DNA of 64,000 nt, from NCBI RefSeq assembly GCF_000934605.2, contig NZ_CP010897.2, positions 3,224,001 to 3,288,000 of the forward strand, read 5' to 3'. The translations under genes were made by a program, and so were the position numbers. Shown here in pieces: positions 44,206 through 52,350 of this stretch (position 1 is the first letter of the stretch; each line of letters starts with the position of its first letter). The notes beneath the pieces were generated by a model. That model was given only the letters and a program-made list of their open reading frames with translations. It searched no databases and had not been told where the DNA came from. Source of the DNA: Pandoraea vervacti. GTDB lineage: Bacteria > Pseudomonadota > Gammaproteobacteria > Burkholderiales > Burkholderiaceae.

Positions 44206-44946
44206 TCAGCCCATGTGCAGGCCGCCGTTGAGCGAGAAGTCCGCGCCCGTGGAGAAGCCGGAGTCGTCAGATGCCAGCCATGCCACGATAGAGCCGATTT
44301 CGCCAGGCTCGCCCAGACGCTTGACCGGAATCGTCGCCACGATCTTGTCGAGCACGTCCTGACGGATCGAGCGCACCATGTCCGTGCCGATGTAACCCGG
44401 CGACACGGTGTTGACCGTCACGCCCTTGGTCGCCACTTCCTGCGCCAGCGACATCGTGAAGCCGTGAATACCGGCCTTCGCCGTCGCGTAGTTCGTCTGA
44501 CCGAACTGGCCCTTCTGCCCGTTGACCGACGAGATATTGATGATGCGGCCGAAGCCACGCTCGCACATGCCTTCGATCACTTGCTTCGTGACGTTGAACA
44601 GGCTTGTGAGGTTGGTGTCGATCACGGCATCCCAATCCTCGCGGGTCATCTTGCGAAAGACGACGTCGCGCGTGATACCGGCATTGTTCACCAGCACGTC
44701 GATCTCGCCCACTTCCGCCTTGACCTTGTCGAATGCCGCCTTCGTCGAATCCCAGTCGCCGACGTTGCCCTCGGACGCGATGAATTCGAAACCGAGCGCT
44801 TTCTGGTCTTCCAGCCACTTCACGCGGCGCGGCGAATTCGGGCCACACCCGGCCACCACCTTGAAGCCGTCTTTGTACAGCCGCTGGCAAATGGACGTAC
44901 CGATACCGCCCATCCCGCCTGTCACATATGCAATGCGTTGAGTCAT
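44206..44946 (-). CDS. phaB: Acetoacetyl-CoA reductase PhaB
   Basis: The 246-residue short-chain dehydrogenase reduces acetoacetyl-CoA to (R)-3-hydroxybutyryl-CoA with NADPH. It starts at ATG 44946 (MTQRIAYVTGGMGGIGT), behind a purine-rich GGGGGAAG. The cofactor loop TGGMGGIGT, VLVNNAGITRD at about 84, and the catalytic Ser140, Tyr153 and Lys157 in INISSVNGQKGQFGQTNYAT are all present. GFGRIINISSVNG is characteristic of PhaB rather than FabG. It is the third gene of the phaC-phaA-phaB unit. Confidence 0.96.
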   Translation of the reverse strand: MTQRIAYVTGGMGGIGTSICQRLYKDGFKVVAGCGPNSPRRVKWLEDQKALGFEFIASEGNVGDWDSTKAAFDKVKAEVGEIDVLVNNAGITRDVVFRKMTREDWDAVIDTNLTSLFNVTKQVIEGMCERGFGRIINISSVNGQKGQFGQTNYATAKAGIHGFTMSLAQEVATKGVTVNTVSPGYIGTDMVRSIRQDVLDKIVATIPVKRLGEPGEIGSIVAWLASDDSGFSTGADFSLNGGLHMG

Positions 44947-45151
44947 GGAACGCTTCCCCCAAAATAACGGCAAACCTGCCGCCTGTTGCGACTGCCAATT
45001 GACCGACGCGCAGGTCGCGCGTTCCCGCGCGAGCCTTCCGTCTCCTGACTACTTCAGTGCGAGCCCGTGCACATTGCACGCACGGGCGACACCGATTCTT
45101 GTGCGGACCTGAAACGTCAAGGCCTCGGAGGACCCAAAGGACGCCGGAGCG

Positions 45152-46333
45152 TCAGACGCGCTCGACCGCCAGCGCCACGCCCATGCCGCCGCCGATACAC
45201 AGCGAGGCCAGTCCGCGGCGGGCATCGCGACGCTGCATCTCATGCAGCAGCGTGACCAGAATGCGGCAGCCCGACGCGCCGATCGGGTGGCCGATGGCGA
45301 TAGCGCCGCCGTTCACGTTGATCTTCGAGGTATCCCAGCCCATCTGCTTGTTCACGGCCAGCGCCTGCGCCGCGAACGCTTCGTTGATTTCCATCAGGTC
45401 CAGATCGCTCGCCTTCCAGCCCGCACGAGAGAGGCAACGCTGCGAGGCCGGCACCGGCCCGATCCCCATGACCGACGGATCGACGCCGGCGTTGGCATAC
45501 GCCACGATGCGCGCGAGCGGGGTCAGACCGAGTTGCTCGGCGCGCTTGGCCGACATCACGACCACGGCGGCCGCGCCGTCGTTGATGCCCGATGCGTTGG
45601 CCGCCGTCACGGTGCCGTCCTTCGAGAACGCGGGCTTCAGGCCTGCAAGCGATTCGGCCGTCACACCGTGGCGCACGAATTCGTCAGTCTTGAAGACGAC
45701 CGGGTCGCCCTTGCGCTGCGGAATCGAGACCGGCACGATTTCGTCGTCGAAGCGACCCGCCTTTTGCGCGGCTTCCGCCTTGTTCTGCGAAGCGGCTGCG
45801 AAGGCATCCTGCATTTCGCGCGTGATGCCGTACTCCTTGGCGACGTTCTCAGCGGTGATGCCCATGTGGTACTGGTTGTACACGTCCCACAGGCCGTCGA
45901 CGATCATCGAGTCGATGAGCTTGGCGTCCCCCATGCGGAAACCATCTCGCGAACCCGGCAACACGTGCGGCGCCGCACTCATGTTTTCCTGTCCGCCCGC
46001 CACGACGATGTCGGCTTCGCCGGCGGTGATCGCGTTCGCGGCGAGCATCACGGCCTTCAGACCCGAGCCGCAAACCTTGTTGATCGTCATGGCCGGCACC
46101 ATCGTCGGCAGCCCCGCCTTGATCGACGCCTGACGCGCCACGTTCTGTCCCGAACCGGCGGTCAGCACCTGACCCATGATGACTTCGCTGATGTCTTCGC
46201 CCTTGAGCTTGGCGCGTTTGAGGACTTCGTCGATGACGATCGCCCCCAGGTCCGGCGCCGCCACCTTGGCCAGCGAGCCGCCAAATTTACCGACTGCCGT
46301 GCGGGCAGCCGACACAATCACGATATCCGTCAT
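45152..46333 (-). CDS. phaA: Acetyl-CoA acetyltransferase PhaA
   Basis: The 393-residue thiolase condenses two acetyl-CoA to acetoacetyl-CoA for PHB synthesis. The acylated Cys88 is in INKVCGSGLKAVMLAANAI, the His in AIGHPIGASGCRI and the proton-relay Cys in LCIGGGMGVALAVERV. The family start MTDIVIVSAARTAVGKFGGS fits ATG 46333, with GAGGAATG ahead. It is the second gene of the operon, 93 bp after phaC and 205 bp before phaB. Confidence 0.96.
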   Translation of the reverse strand: MTDIVIVSAARTAVGKFGGSLAKVAAPDLGAIVIDEVLKRAKLKGEDISEVIMGQVLTAGSGQNVARQASIKAGLPTMVPAMTINKVCGSGLKAVMLAANAITAGEADIVVAGGQENMSAAPHVLPGSRDGFRMGDAKLIDSMIVDGLWDVYNQYHMGITAENVAKEYGITREMQDAFAAASQNKAEAAQKAGRFDDEIVPVSIPQRKGDPVVFKTDEFVRHGVTAESLAGLKPAFSKDGTVTAANASGINDGAAAVVVMSAKRAEQLGLTPLARIVAYANAGVDPSVMGIGPVPASQRCLSRAGWKASDLDLMEINEAFAAQALAVNKQMGWDTSKINVNGGAIAIGHPIGASGCRILVTLLHEMQRRDARRGLASLCIGGGMGVALAVERV

Positions 46334-46426
46334 GTCTCATTCCTCTTTTTCAATGGGTTCGAACCAGGGGGGGGATGCCCGCCGCGAGGCTGATCGTTCA
46401 GCCGCATGTACGCCGCCATACCACGC

Positions 46427-48274
46427 TCAGGCTTTCGCCTTCACATAGCGGCCAGGCGCCGGTTCGATGGGTGCATAAGCAACATTACCATACGCATTTT
46501 GCGCTTTTACGCGTTTTCCGGCGTAACCTGCGAGCCATTCGCTCCAATCGGTCCACCAGCTGCCCGGATGCTCGGTGGCGCCGGCCAGCCAATCGTTTGC
46601 GTCGACACCGACATCGTCATTACGCCAATAGCTGCGCTTTTTCTTGATCGGCGGATTGACCACCCCGGCAATGTGACCGGACGCGCCCAGCACGAAGCGA
46701 CGCTCACCACTGAGCAACGGCAGCGAGCGGAACGCCGACGTCCAGGGCACGATGTGATCCTCACGCGACCCGAACACATAAGCCGGGGCGTCGATCGCAC
46801 TCAGATCCACAGGCACGCCACAGGTGCGGATCGCACCGGGTTGCTTCAGTTCGTTCTGCAAATAGAGATGGCGCAAGTACCAGCAGAACATCGGGCCGGG
46901 CAGATTGGTGCCGTCGCCGTTCCAGTACAGCAAGTCGAACGGCTGCGGCGCATTGCCCTTCAGGTAGCTGTCGACCACATAGTTCCACACCAGATCGTTG
47001 GGACGCAGGAACGAGAACGTATTGGCCAGTTCCACGCCACGCATGAGACCCGGCGGTTGCCCGAGGCCGCCGCCGATGGTCTGCTCGCGAAACTGCACGT
47101 GCGGCTCGTCGACGAAGACGTCGAGCACGCCGGTGTCGGAAAAATCGAGCAACGTCGTGAGCAATGTCACGCTCGCGACCGGTGACTTCCGCCCCTTCTG
47201 GCCCTTGGCGGCAAGGACGGCCAGCGCGGCGGCAAGCAACGTACCGCCCACGCAAAAGCCGAGGGCGTTGATCTGCGACTGCCCGCTGATGTCGCGCACG
47301 ACGTCGATGGCGGCGATCGGTCCCTCGCCCACGTAGTCGTCCCACGTCTTGTGCGCGAGCGACATGTCAGGGTTGCGCCAGGACACCACAAACACGGTGT
47401 GCCCCTGCTCCACGGCATAGCGGATCAGCGAATTCTCGGGCTGGAGATCGAGGATGTAGTACTTGTTGATGCACGGCGGCACGACCAGCAGCGGGCGCTG
47501 ATGCACCGTCGGCGTGAGTGCCTTGTACTGGATCAGTTGAATCAGGTCGTTCTCGAAGACCACGGCGCCCTCGGTCGTGGCAACGTTGCGTCCGACTTCG
47601 AAGGCCGCCTCATCGGTCTGCGAGACCTTGCCTTTGCCCATGTCGACGAGCAGGTGCTGCATACCGGCGAGCAGACTGTCGCCATGTGTCTGCACGAGAC
47701 GTTGCTGCGCGTCGGGATTGGTGGCGATGAAGTTCGCGGGCGAACTCGCGGCCACCCACTGCTCGACCGCAAAACGGATGCGCTCACGCGTCTTCGCATC
47801 CGCATCGACCAGTTCGGCCATGCGCATCAGAAAACGACCATTGAGCAGATAGAGCGCCGCCGGCAGGGCATAGAACGGATTGCGCCAGCCCTCGCCCGAA
47901 AAGCGACGGTCACCCAAGGCGGGCGCCGTATCGAGACCGGGCTGATTGAAGCTGGCGACAAGTTCGGAAAATTCTCGGGCGTAATCGGACTGAAGCGCTT
48001 TCAGGCGGGCCGGGTCGACGTGCAATGACGTCGGTTGCGGCAGTGCGCCCGTCTTGCCGAACAGTTCGAAGAGCCCCGCGAACGGGTTCGCGTCAGCCGC
48101 CGCGCCATTGGCGGCGAAGGGTGACGGGCCAGTTCCCGGCAAAGCGCCGAACATCTGTTGGGCGGCCTTGAACCACTGCGACATGTCCTGAGCGGAGAGC
48201 GAAGCGGAGGGAAACTGCTGAGCAAACGAGGCGGCAAACGAGGCCGGATCGAAGTTGGCACTGGCGCGATTCAT
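46427..48274 (-). CDS. phaC: Class I polyhydroxyalkanoate synthase PhaC
   Basis: The 615-residue enzyme polymerises (R)-3-hydroxyacyl-CoA at the granule surface. The lipase-like box is GFCVGG with the nucleophile Cys341; the catalytic Asp lies in VFGSREDHIVPW and the His in GASGHIAGVVNPP. PhaC-typical segments include LLVVPPCINKYYILDLQPEN, VSWRNPDMSLAHKTWDDYV and LYWNGDGTNLPGPMFCWYLR. Length is normal for class I. The Ala/Gly-rich N-terminal 80 residues are variable in the family. It heads the phaC-phaA-phaB operon. Confidence 0.97.
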   Translation of the reverse strand: MNRASANFDPASFAASFAQQFPSASLSAQDMSQWFKAAQQMFGALPGTGPSPFAANGAAADANPFAGLFELFGKTGALPQPTSLHVDPARLKALQSDYAREFSELVASFNQPGLDTAPALGDRRFSGEGWRNPFYALPAALYLLNGRFLMRMAELVDADAKTRERIRFAVEQWVAASSPANFIATNPDAQQRLVQTHGDSLLAGMQHLLVDMGKGKVSQTDEAAFEVGRNVATTEGAVVFENDLIQLIQYKALTPTVHQRPLLVVPPCINKYYILDLQPENSLIRYAVEQGHTVFVVSWRNPDMSLAHKTWDDYVGEGPIAAIDVVRDISGQSQINALGFCVGGTLLAAALAVLAAKGQKGRKSPVASVTLLTTLLDFSDTGVLDVFVDEPHVQFREQTIGGGLGQPPGLMRGVELANTFSFLRPNDLVWNYVVDSYLKGNAPQPFDLLYWNGDGTNLPGPMFCWYLRHLYLQNELKQPGAIRTCGVPVDLSAIDAPAYVFGSREDHIVPWTSAFRSLPLLSGERRFVLGASGHIAGVVNPPIKKKRSYWRNDDVGVDANDWLAGATEHPGSWWTDWSEWLAGYAGKRVKAQNAYGNVAYAPIEPAPGRYVKAKA

Positions 48275-48478
48275 GGTAGCCTGAGTGTCACGTCCGTTGC
48301 GTTAGGGGCCAGTGCCCGGAACGCGGCGGCGTGCTTCGCTTCATGAGCGATGCGCCCCGCCTGTGAAGCATTCTTGCGTGCGCGCGAAGGCGTGTCAATC
48401 TTTGCGGAGAACGGCGCGGGCACGCGATCTCCGCATTGTCCCGTTCCACCCCTTATTTTTGAATGCGCGTTTGTCCCG

Positions 48479-48661
48479 ATGCTCATCGTCCTCCTCGGCT
48501 GGCTCTACGTCATCGGCATGGTCGCCATCACCGCACCCTCCGCGTGGCTGGGCATCGCGATCTTCCTGTTCGGCGGCATTGGCCCCGCGCTGCTGATGCT
48601 GTACATCGCGGGAGGCCGCGCGCGGCGTACCCGCACGCTGCGACGCGATGACGCAGATTGA
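48479..48661 (+). CDS. Small two-helix membrane protein
   Basis: The 60-residue product begins MLIVLLGWLYVIGMVAITAP and has two hydrophobic helices with a short turn, then a basic tail (GGRARRTRTLRRDD) that should stay in the cytoplasm. It is divergent from phaC and convergent with pgeF. I know similar short conserved membrane proteins in Burkholderiaceae, but not a function. The ribosome site is not strong, so coding status rests on the hydrophobic pattern. Confidence 0.6.
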   Translation: MLIVLLGWLYVIGMVAITAPSAWLGIAIFLFGGIGPALLMLYIAGGRARRTRTLRRDDAD

Positions 48662-48754
48662 GCGCTCGGGACTCGCCCCAGGACGAATTCGTTCTCCCTC
48701 GCGCCAACCGGCTCAGGCGCGCACTCGCTCGGCCAACGTCGGCCGCGCCACCCC

Positions 48755-49597
48755 TTACGTCTGACGCCAGACCAGCGCCGCCATACGCCCGGTCGTCCGG
48801 TCACGACGATAGGAATAAAAGCGCGCCGGGTCGCCGACCGTGCACCACTGACCGCCCGAGACCTGCGTCACGCCCTCGCGCGCGAGCCGCAGCCGCGCCA
48901 GCGCGCATAGGTCGGCGAGCGATTTGCCGAGCGCCGGGTCGCCGTGAGCAACGAACGCCGCTTGCGTCGCTTCGCGCTCATCCGGTGTCGCGGCGCGCAG
49001 AAACGCCTCGCGCACCTCGGGACCGACTTCGAACGCCGTTGGACCGATACATGGGCCAAGCCACGCGATGACGGTCGCTGTGCTGCCGGGCTCCGGCAGG
49101 CGTGCGCGCAATGCCTGCACGGTCTGCTCGATGACGCCGGCGCAAAGCCCTCGCCAGCCGGCATGTGCCGCTGCAACAGCGTGCCCCTGAGCATCGCATA
49201 GCAACACCGGCAGACAGTCCGCCACCATGATCGTGCTTGCCAGCCCTACCGCGTTCGTGGCGCTCGCGTCCGCTTGCAACGGATCGCCCGCATTGACGGC
49301 ATCCAACGCCGCTTGTGCATCGACGACGCGCGGCCCATGCACTTGCGCCACCCACGCACACGGCACGCCTGCTCGCGCGGCGAGCAGCGTCCGGTTGATG
49401 CGCACGGCTTCGGGATCGTCGTCCGCCTTGTAGCCCAGGTTGAACGTCGCGTGCGGCCCCTGGCTGACACCGCCCGCGCGTGTCGTGAAAACGGCGCGCA
49501 CGTTCGCCGGCGCAGGCCAGTCCGGGACGATCCAGTCCGTGGCGAGGGCGTTTTGCACGGCGTTGAGGTCGTTTGACTCAGGCAGGGAAGAAGTCAT
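48755..49597 (-). CDS. pgeF: Peptidoglycan editing factor PgeF (YfiH, polyphenol oxidase family)
   Basis: The 280-residue protein has the zinc-site motifs of the DUF152/laccase-fold family: VAQVHGPRVVDAQ, IMVADCLPVLLCD with its Cys, AAAHAGWRGLCAGVIEQTV and GPCIGPTAFEVGPEVREAF. In E. coli PgeF removes mis-incorporated serine from muropeptide precursors; related enzymes act on adenosine. Its first 20 bases overlap the end of rluD, so the two are probably translated from one message, a common pairing in proteobacteria. Confidence 0.93.
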   Translation of the reverse strand: MTSSLPESNDLNAVQNALATDWIVPDWPAPANVRAVFTTRAGGVSQGPHATFNLGYKADDDPEAVRINRTLLAARAGVPCAWVAQVHGPRVVDAQAALDAVNAGDPLQADASATNAVGLASTIMVADCLPVLLCDAQGHAVAAAHAGWRGLCAGVIEQTVQALRARLPEPGSTATVIAWLGPCIGPTAFEVGPEVREAFLRAATPDEREATQAAFVAHGDPALGKSLADLCALARLRLAREGVTQVSGGQWCTVGDPARFYSYRRDRTTGRMAALVWRQT

Positions 49598-50717
49598 CGA
49601 GCGAATCGGGGAGCGTTGTAAAGTCGAATTCGAGGCCGAGCGCGGCCATGAGTTCGCGCATGTCGTCCGGCAACGGCGCCTGCCAGTGCATCGCGCTGTC
49701 GTCTTCCGGATGAATCAGACCGAGGCGCCAGGCATGTAACGCCTGACGGGCAAAACCGCCTGGCAACGAGGGGCGCTTGTGACGTGGCTTGTATAGCGGA
49801 TCGCCAAGCAGCGAATGGCCGAGATGGGAGAGATGGACGCGAATCTGGTGCGTGCGCCCCGTATCGAGCGAGCAAAGCACCAGCGAAACCGGGGAGCCTT
49901 CCCATTCGGCACTGGCGACCGTCACCACGCGCGTGCGCGCCGGTTTGCCGCCCTGCCCCTGCACGACCGCCATACGCGTGCGCTCGCGCGGATCCCGTCC
50001 GATCGGCGCGTCGACGACCGTGCGAAGCGCCGGGCGTCCCCATACCAGCGCCGCGTAATGCCGCTTGACCGAGCGCGCCTGCAACTGGCGCACCAGATCG
50101 GTCTGCGCGATCAGCGTACGTGCCACAACCATCAACCCCGACGTCTCCTTGTCGAGCCGGTGCACGATGCCCGCGCGCGGCAGGTCGGCCGCCGACTGGC
50201 CGTAGCGGTGCAGCAGTCCGTTGAGGAGCGTGCCGGACCAGTTTCCGGCTGCCGGGTGGACGACGAGCCCCGCCGGCTTGTTGAAGACGGCGAGCGTCGT
50301 GTCTTCGTACAAGACATCCAGCGGCACGGGTTCGGGCGCAAAGGCAAGCTGCTCCGGCAATGCCGCCGGCGTGATGACGACAGCTTCGCCACCGGCGACC
50401 TTTTGCCGGACCTTGGCGGTCTCGCCATTGAGCGTGACGCGGCCGTCTTCGACCCAGGCTTGCAGTCGGCTACGGGAATATTCGGGAAAACAGGACGCCA
50501 GCGCCTTATCCAGCCGCTCGCCGGCGAGGGCGTCGGGTAAGGTCGTGACAAGCGGTGTATTGACGGGAACGACGGAAGCGCCCTCTGCGAGAGGCTGATC
50601 GGAAGCACTTGGGAAAGCCGCCGGAAGCGAGTCGAGGTCGTCGTCAGACGAATCCTCCGCATTTTCCGTGGCGAATGAGGCGGTTACGCTATAATCCGGC
50701 ACTATTGAACGGGTCAT
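49578..50717 (-). CDS. rluD: 23S rRNA pseudouridine(1911/1915/1917) synthase RluD
   Basis: The 379-residue enzyme has an N-terminal S4 RNA-binding domain (LPDALAGERLDKALASCFPE and LQAWVEDGRVTLNG). The pseudouridine synthase domain follows, with the catalytic Asp in AGIVHRLDKETSGLMVVART, the strand YAALVWGRP and LDTGRTHQIRVHLSHLGHSL. The acidic first 70 residues are extra to the core. ATG 50717 is chosen; a longer frame to 50765 would overlap the bamD start. No ribosome site is evident. The bamD -10 element lies inside its first codons. pgeF overlaps its 3' end by 20 bp. Confidence 0.93.
   Translation of the reverse strand: MTRSIVPDYSVTASFATENAEDSSDDDLDSLPAAFPSASDQPLAEGASVVPVNTPLVTTLPDALAGERLDKALASCFPEYSRSRLQAWVEDGRVTLNGETAKVRQKVAGGEAVVITPAALPEQLAFAPEPVPLDVLYEDTTLAVFNKPAGLVVHPAAGNWSGTLLNGLLHRYGQSAADLPRAGIVHRLDKETSGLMVVARTLIAQTDLVRQLQARSVKRHYAALVWGRPALRTVVDAPIGRDPRERTRMAVVQGQGGKPARTRVVTVASAEWEGSPVSLVLCSLDTGRTHQIRVHLSHLGHSLLGDPLYKPRHKRPSLPGGFARQALHAWRLGLIHPEDDSAMHWQAPLPDDMRELMAALGLEFDFTTLPDSLDDFFPA
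50690..50695 (+). promoter_or_regulatory. bamD -10 element
   Basis: A perfect TATAAT in TTACGCTATAATCCGG lies about 45 bp before ATG 50739 and inside the 5' coding part of rluD on the other strand. The -35 is weak (TTCCGT-like at about 20 bp spacing). Confidence 0.5.
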
Positions 50718-50738
50718 CGAGAAGTGAAGCCAACGAGC

Positions 50739-51563
50739 ATGCAAGCCCTGAAACTTGTCAAACATCTGACGCTGGCCGCCATCGTGGTCGGCAGCATGGC
50801 CGCCTGTGGCATTCTGCCGGAGAAGGTCGACGAAACGGCCAGCTGGTCGACGAACAAATTATACTCGGAAGCCAAGGACAGCTTTGATAGCGGCGACTAT
50901 ACGAAGGCCGCCAAGTACTACGAGTTGCTCGAAGGTCGCGATCCGTTCGGCCCGCACGCCCAACAGGCACAGATCAACACGGCCTACTCCTATTACAAGG
51001 ACAATGAGCCGGCGCAGGCGCTCACCGCCGTCGACCGCTTCATCCGTTTGCATCCGGACAGCCCGTCGATCGATTACGCCTATTACCTCAAGGGTCTGAT
51101 CAACTTCAACGACGACCTTGGTCTGTTTGGCCGCTTCTCGGGCCAGGATCTGAGCGAACGCGATCCGAAGGCGCTGCGCGCTGCATATGACAGCTTCAAG
51201 TACCTGGTCGAGCATTATCCGACCAGCAAGTACGCGAACGACGCTGCCCTGCGCATGCGCTACGCCGTCAACGCGATGGCGGCACACGAAGTGCATGCGG
51301 CGGAGTACTACTACCGTCGTGGCGCGTACCTCGCCGCCGTGAACCGCGCGCAGACCGCTCTGAAGGATTACGATCAGGCGCCCGCGCTGGAAGACGCGCT
51401 TGGCATCATGATCAAGTCGTACGACAAACTCGGCATGACCGAACTGCGTGACGACGCCCGTCGCGTGATGGAAAAGACCTACCCGAACAGCGGCTACCTT
51501 ACCGTCGGCCGACGTATCGACACCACCGGCGACAAGAAGTCCTGGTGGCAGATCTGGCGCTAA
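50739..51563 (+). CDS. bamD: Outer membrane assembly lipoprotein BamD
   Basis: The 274-residue lipoprotein belongs to the BamABCDE machine that inserts beta-barrel proteins. From ATG 50739 the signal MQALKLVKHLTLAAIVVG leads to the lipobox MAAC with lipidated Cys23. A GTG at 50724 would add five residues. Five TPR-like helices follow: LYSEAKDSFDSGDYTKAAKY, FGPHAQQAQINTAYSYYKD, ALTAVDRFIRLHPDSPSIDY, RDPKALRAAYDSFKYLVEHY and the YYYRRGAYLAAVNRA region. It is essential in most proteobacteria. It is divergent from rluD and followed by a clear terminator. Confidence 0.95.
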   Translation: MQALKLVKHLTLAAIVVGSMAACGILPEKVDETASWSTNKLYSEAKDSFDSGDYTKAAKYYELLEGRDPFGPHAQQAQINTAYSYYKDNEPAQALTAVDRFIRLHPDSPSIDYAYYLKGLINFNDDLGLFGRFSGQDLSERDPKALRAAYDSFKYLVEHYPTSKYANDAALRMRYAVNAMAAHEVHAAEYYYRRGAYLAAVNRAQTALKDYDQAPALEDALGIMIKSYDKLGMTELRDDARRVMEKTYPNSGYLTVGRRIDTTGDKKSWWQIWR

Positions 51564-51597
51564 GCTGCATAAGCCGCCGATCGTCTTTCTGAAAGGA

Positions 51598-51622
51598 GCC
51601 CTCGCAATTGCGGGGGCTTTTT
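51598..51622 (+). terminator. bamD terminator
   Basis: A 9-bp stem AGCCCTCGC with an AATT loop and its complement (one G-T pair) is followed by a T run. It ends only about 10 bp before the open frame of the truncated amidotransferase. Confidence 0.9.
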
Positions 51623-51632
51623 CGTTCCGGTC

Positions 51633-52256
51633 GTGAAGTATGTCGACGCGCCGCTCGCCGAGCTTGGCACCCTCGATGCGCTCGCCCCGGACTTGCTGGT
51701 GGTGCTGGGCGGCCCGATCGGCGCGTACGATGACGCGCTACACCCGTTCATCGCCGACGAACTCGCGCTCGTCAAACGACGACTCGACGCAGGCAAACCG
51801 ATTCTCGGCATATGCCTGGGTGCGCAACTGATGGCGCGGGCATTGGGTGCGAAGGTCTATCCGCTGGGCGTGAAGGAGATCGGCTACGCGCCACTCATGC
51901 TGACCGACGCGGGACAGACGTCGCCGCTCGCCGCGCTGGGGGATGCGGCGGTACTTCACTGGCATGGCGATCAGTTCGACATTCCGCCGGGGGCGGCACA
52001 CCTCGCGCGCACCGCTGTCGGTGCACATCAGGCGTTCGCGCTCGGCACCCACGCACTGGGCCTGCAATTTCACCTCGAAGCCGATGCCGCCCGCATCGAA
52101 TCCTGGCTCGTCGGTCATGCGTGTGAACTGAGCGCGGCGAAGATCGATCCGGCGACATTGCGCGAGGACGCGCGCCGCCATCACGCGCGGCTCTCGGAAG
52201 TCGCGCCTGCCGTTATTGGACGTTGGCTCGACGCCATGCCGCCCGGTGCAAACTGA
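51633..52256 (+). CDS. Class I glutamine amidotransferase-like protein, 5'-truncated
   Basis: The 207-residue frame (GTG 51633) is the C-terminal five-sixths of a GuaA-type amidotransferase: VVLGGPIGAYDD, the nucleophile elbow LGICLGAQLMARALGAKV, LHWHGDQFDIPPGA and the His-x-Glu pair in LQFHLEADAARIESW. Relatives begin about 30 residues earlier with a strand such as IRHVAFEDLG. Here that part is replaced by the bamD terminator, and the homologous reading starts mid-sequence at VKYVDAPLAELG. No ribosome site is visible. The gene may be a recent pseudogene, or the short form may be translated from GTG. Confidence 0.7.
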   Translation: MKYVDAPLAELGTLDALAPDLLVVLGGPIGAYDDALHPFIADELALVKRRLDAGKPILGICLGAQLMARALGAKVYPLGVKEIGYAPLMLTDAGQTSPLAALGDAAVLHWHGDQFDIPPGAAHLARTAVGAHQAFALGTHALGLQFHLEADAARIESWLVGHACELSAAKIDPATLREDARRHHARLSEVAPAVIGRWLDAMPPGAN

Positions 52257-52295
52257 ACGACCTGAGCGACCTGAAAGACGCCCGTCGACATGAAA

Positions 52296-52324
52296 AAGCC
52301 AGACGCAAACGTCTGGCTTTTTTT
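52296..52324. terminator. Bidirectional terminator after the amidotransferase
   Basis: A 10-bp stem AAGCCAGACG with a CAAA loop is flanked by A on the left and seven T on the right. It serves both the plus-strand gene and the convergent helicase. Confidence 0.93.
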
Positions 52325-52350
52325 CTCATTTACTGCATGCAAACCACGAT

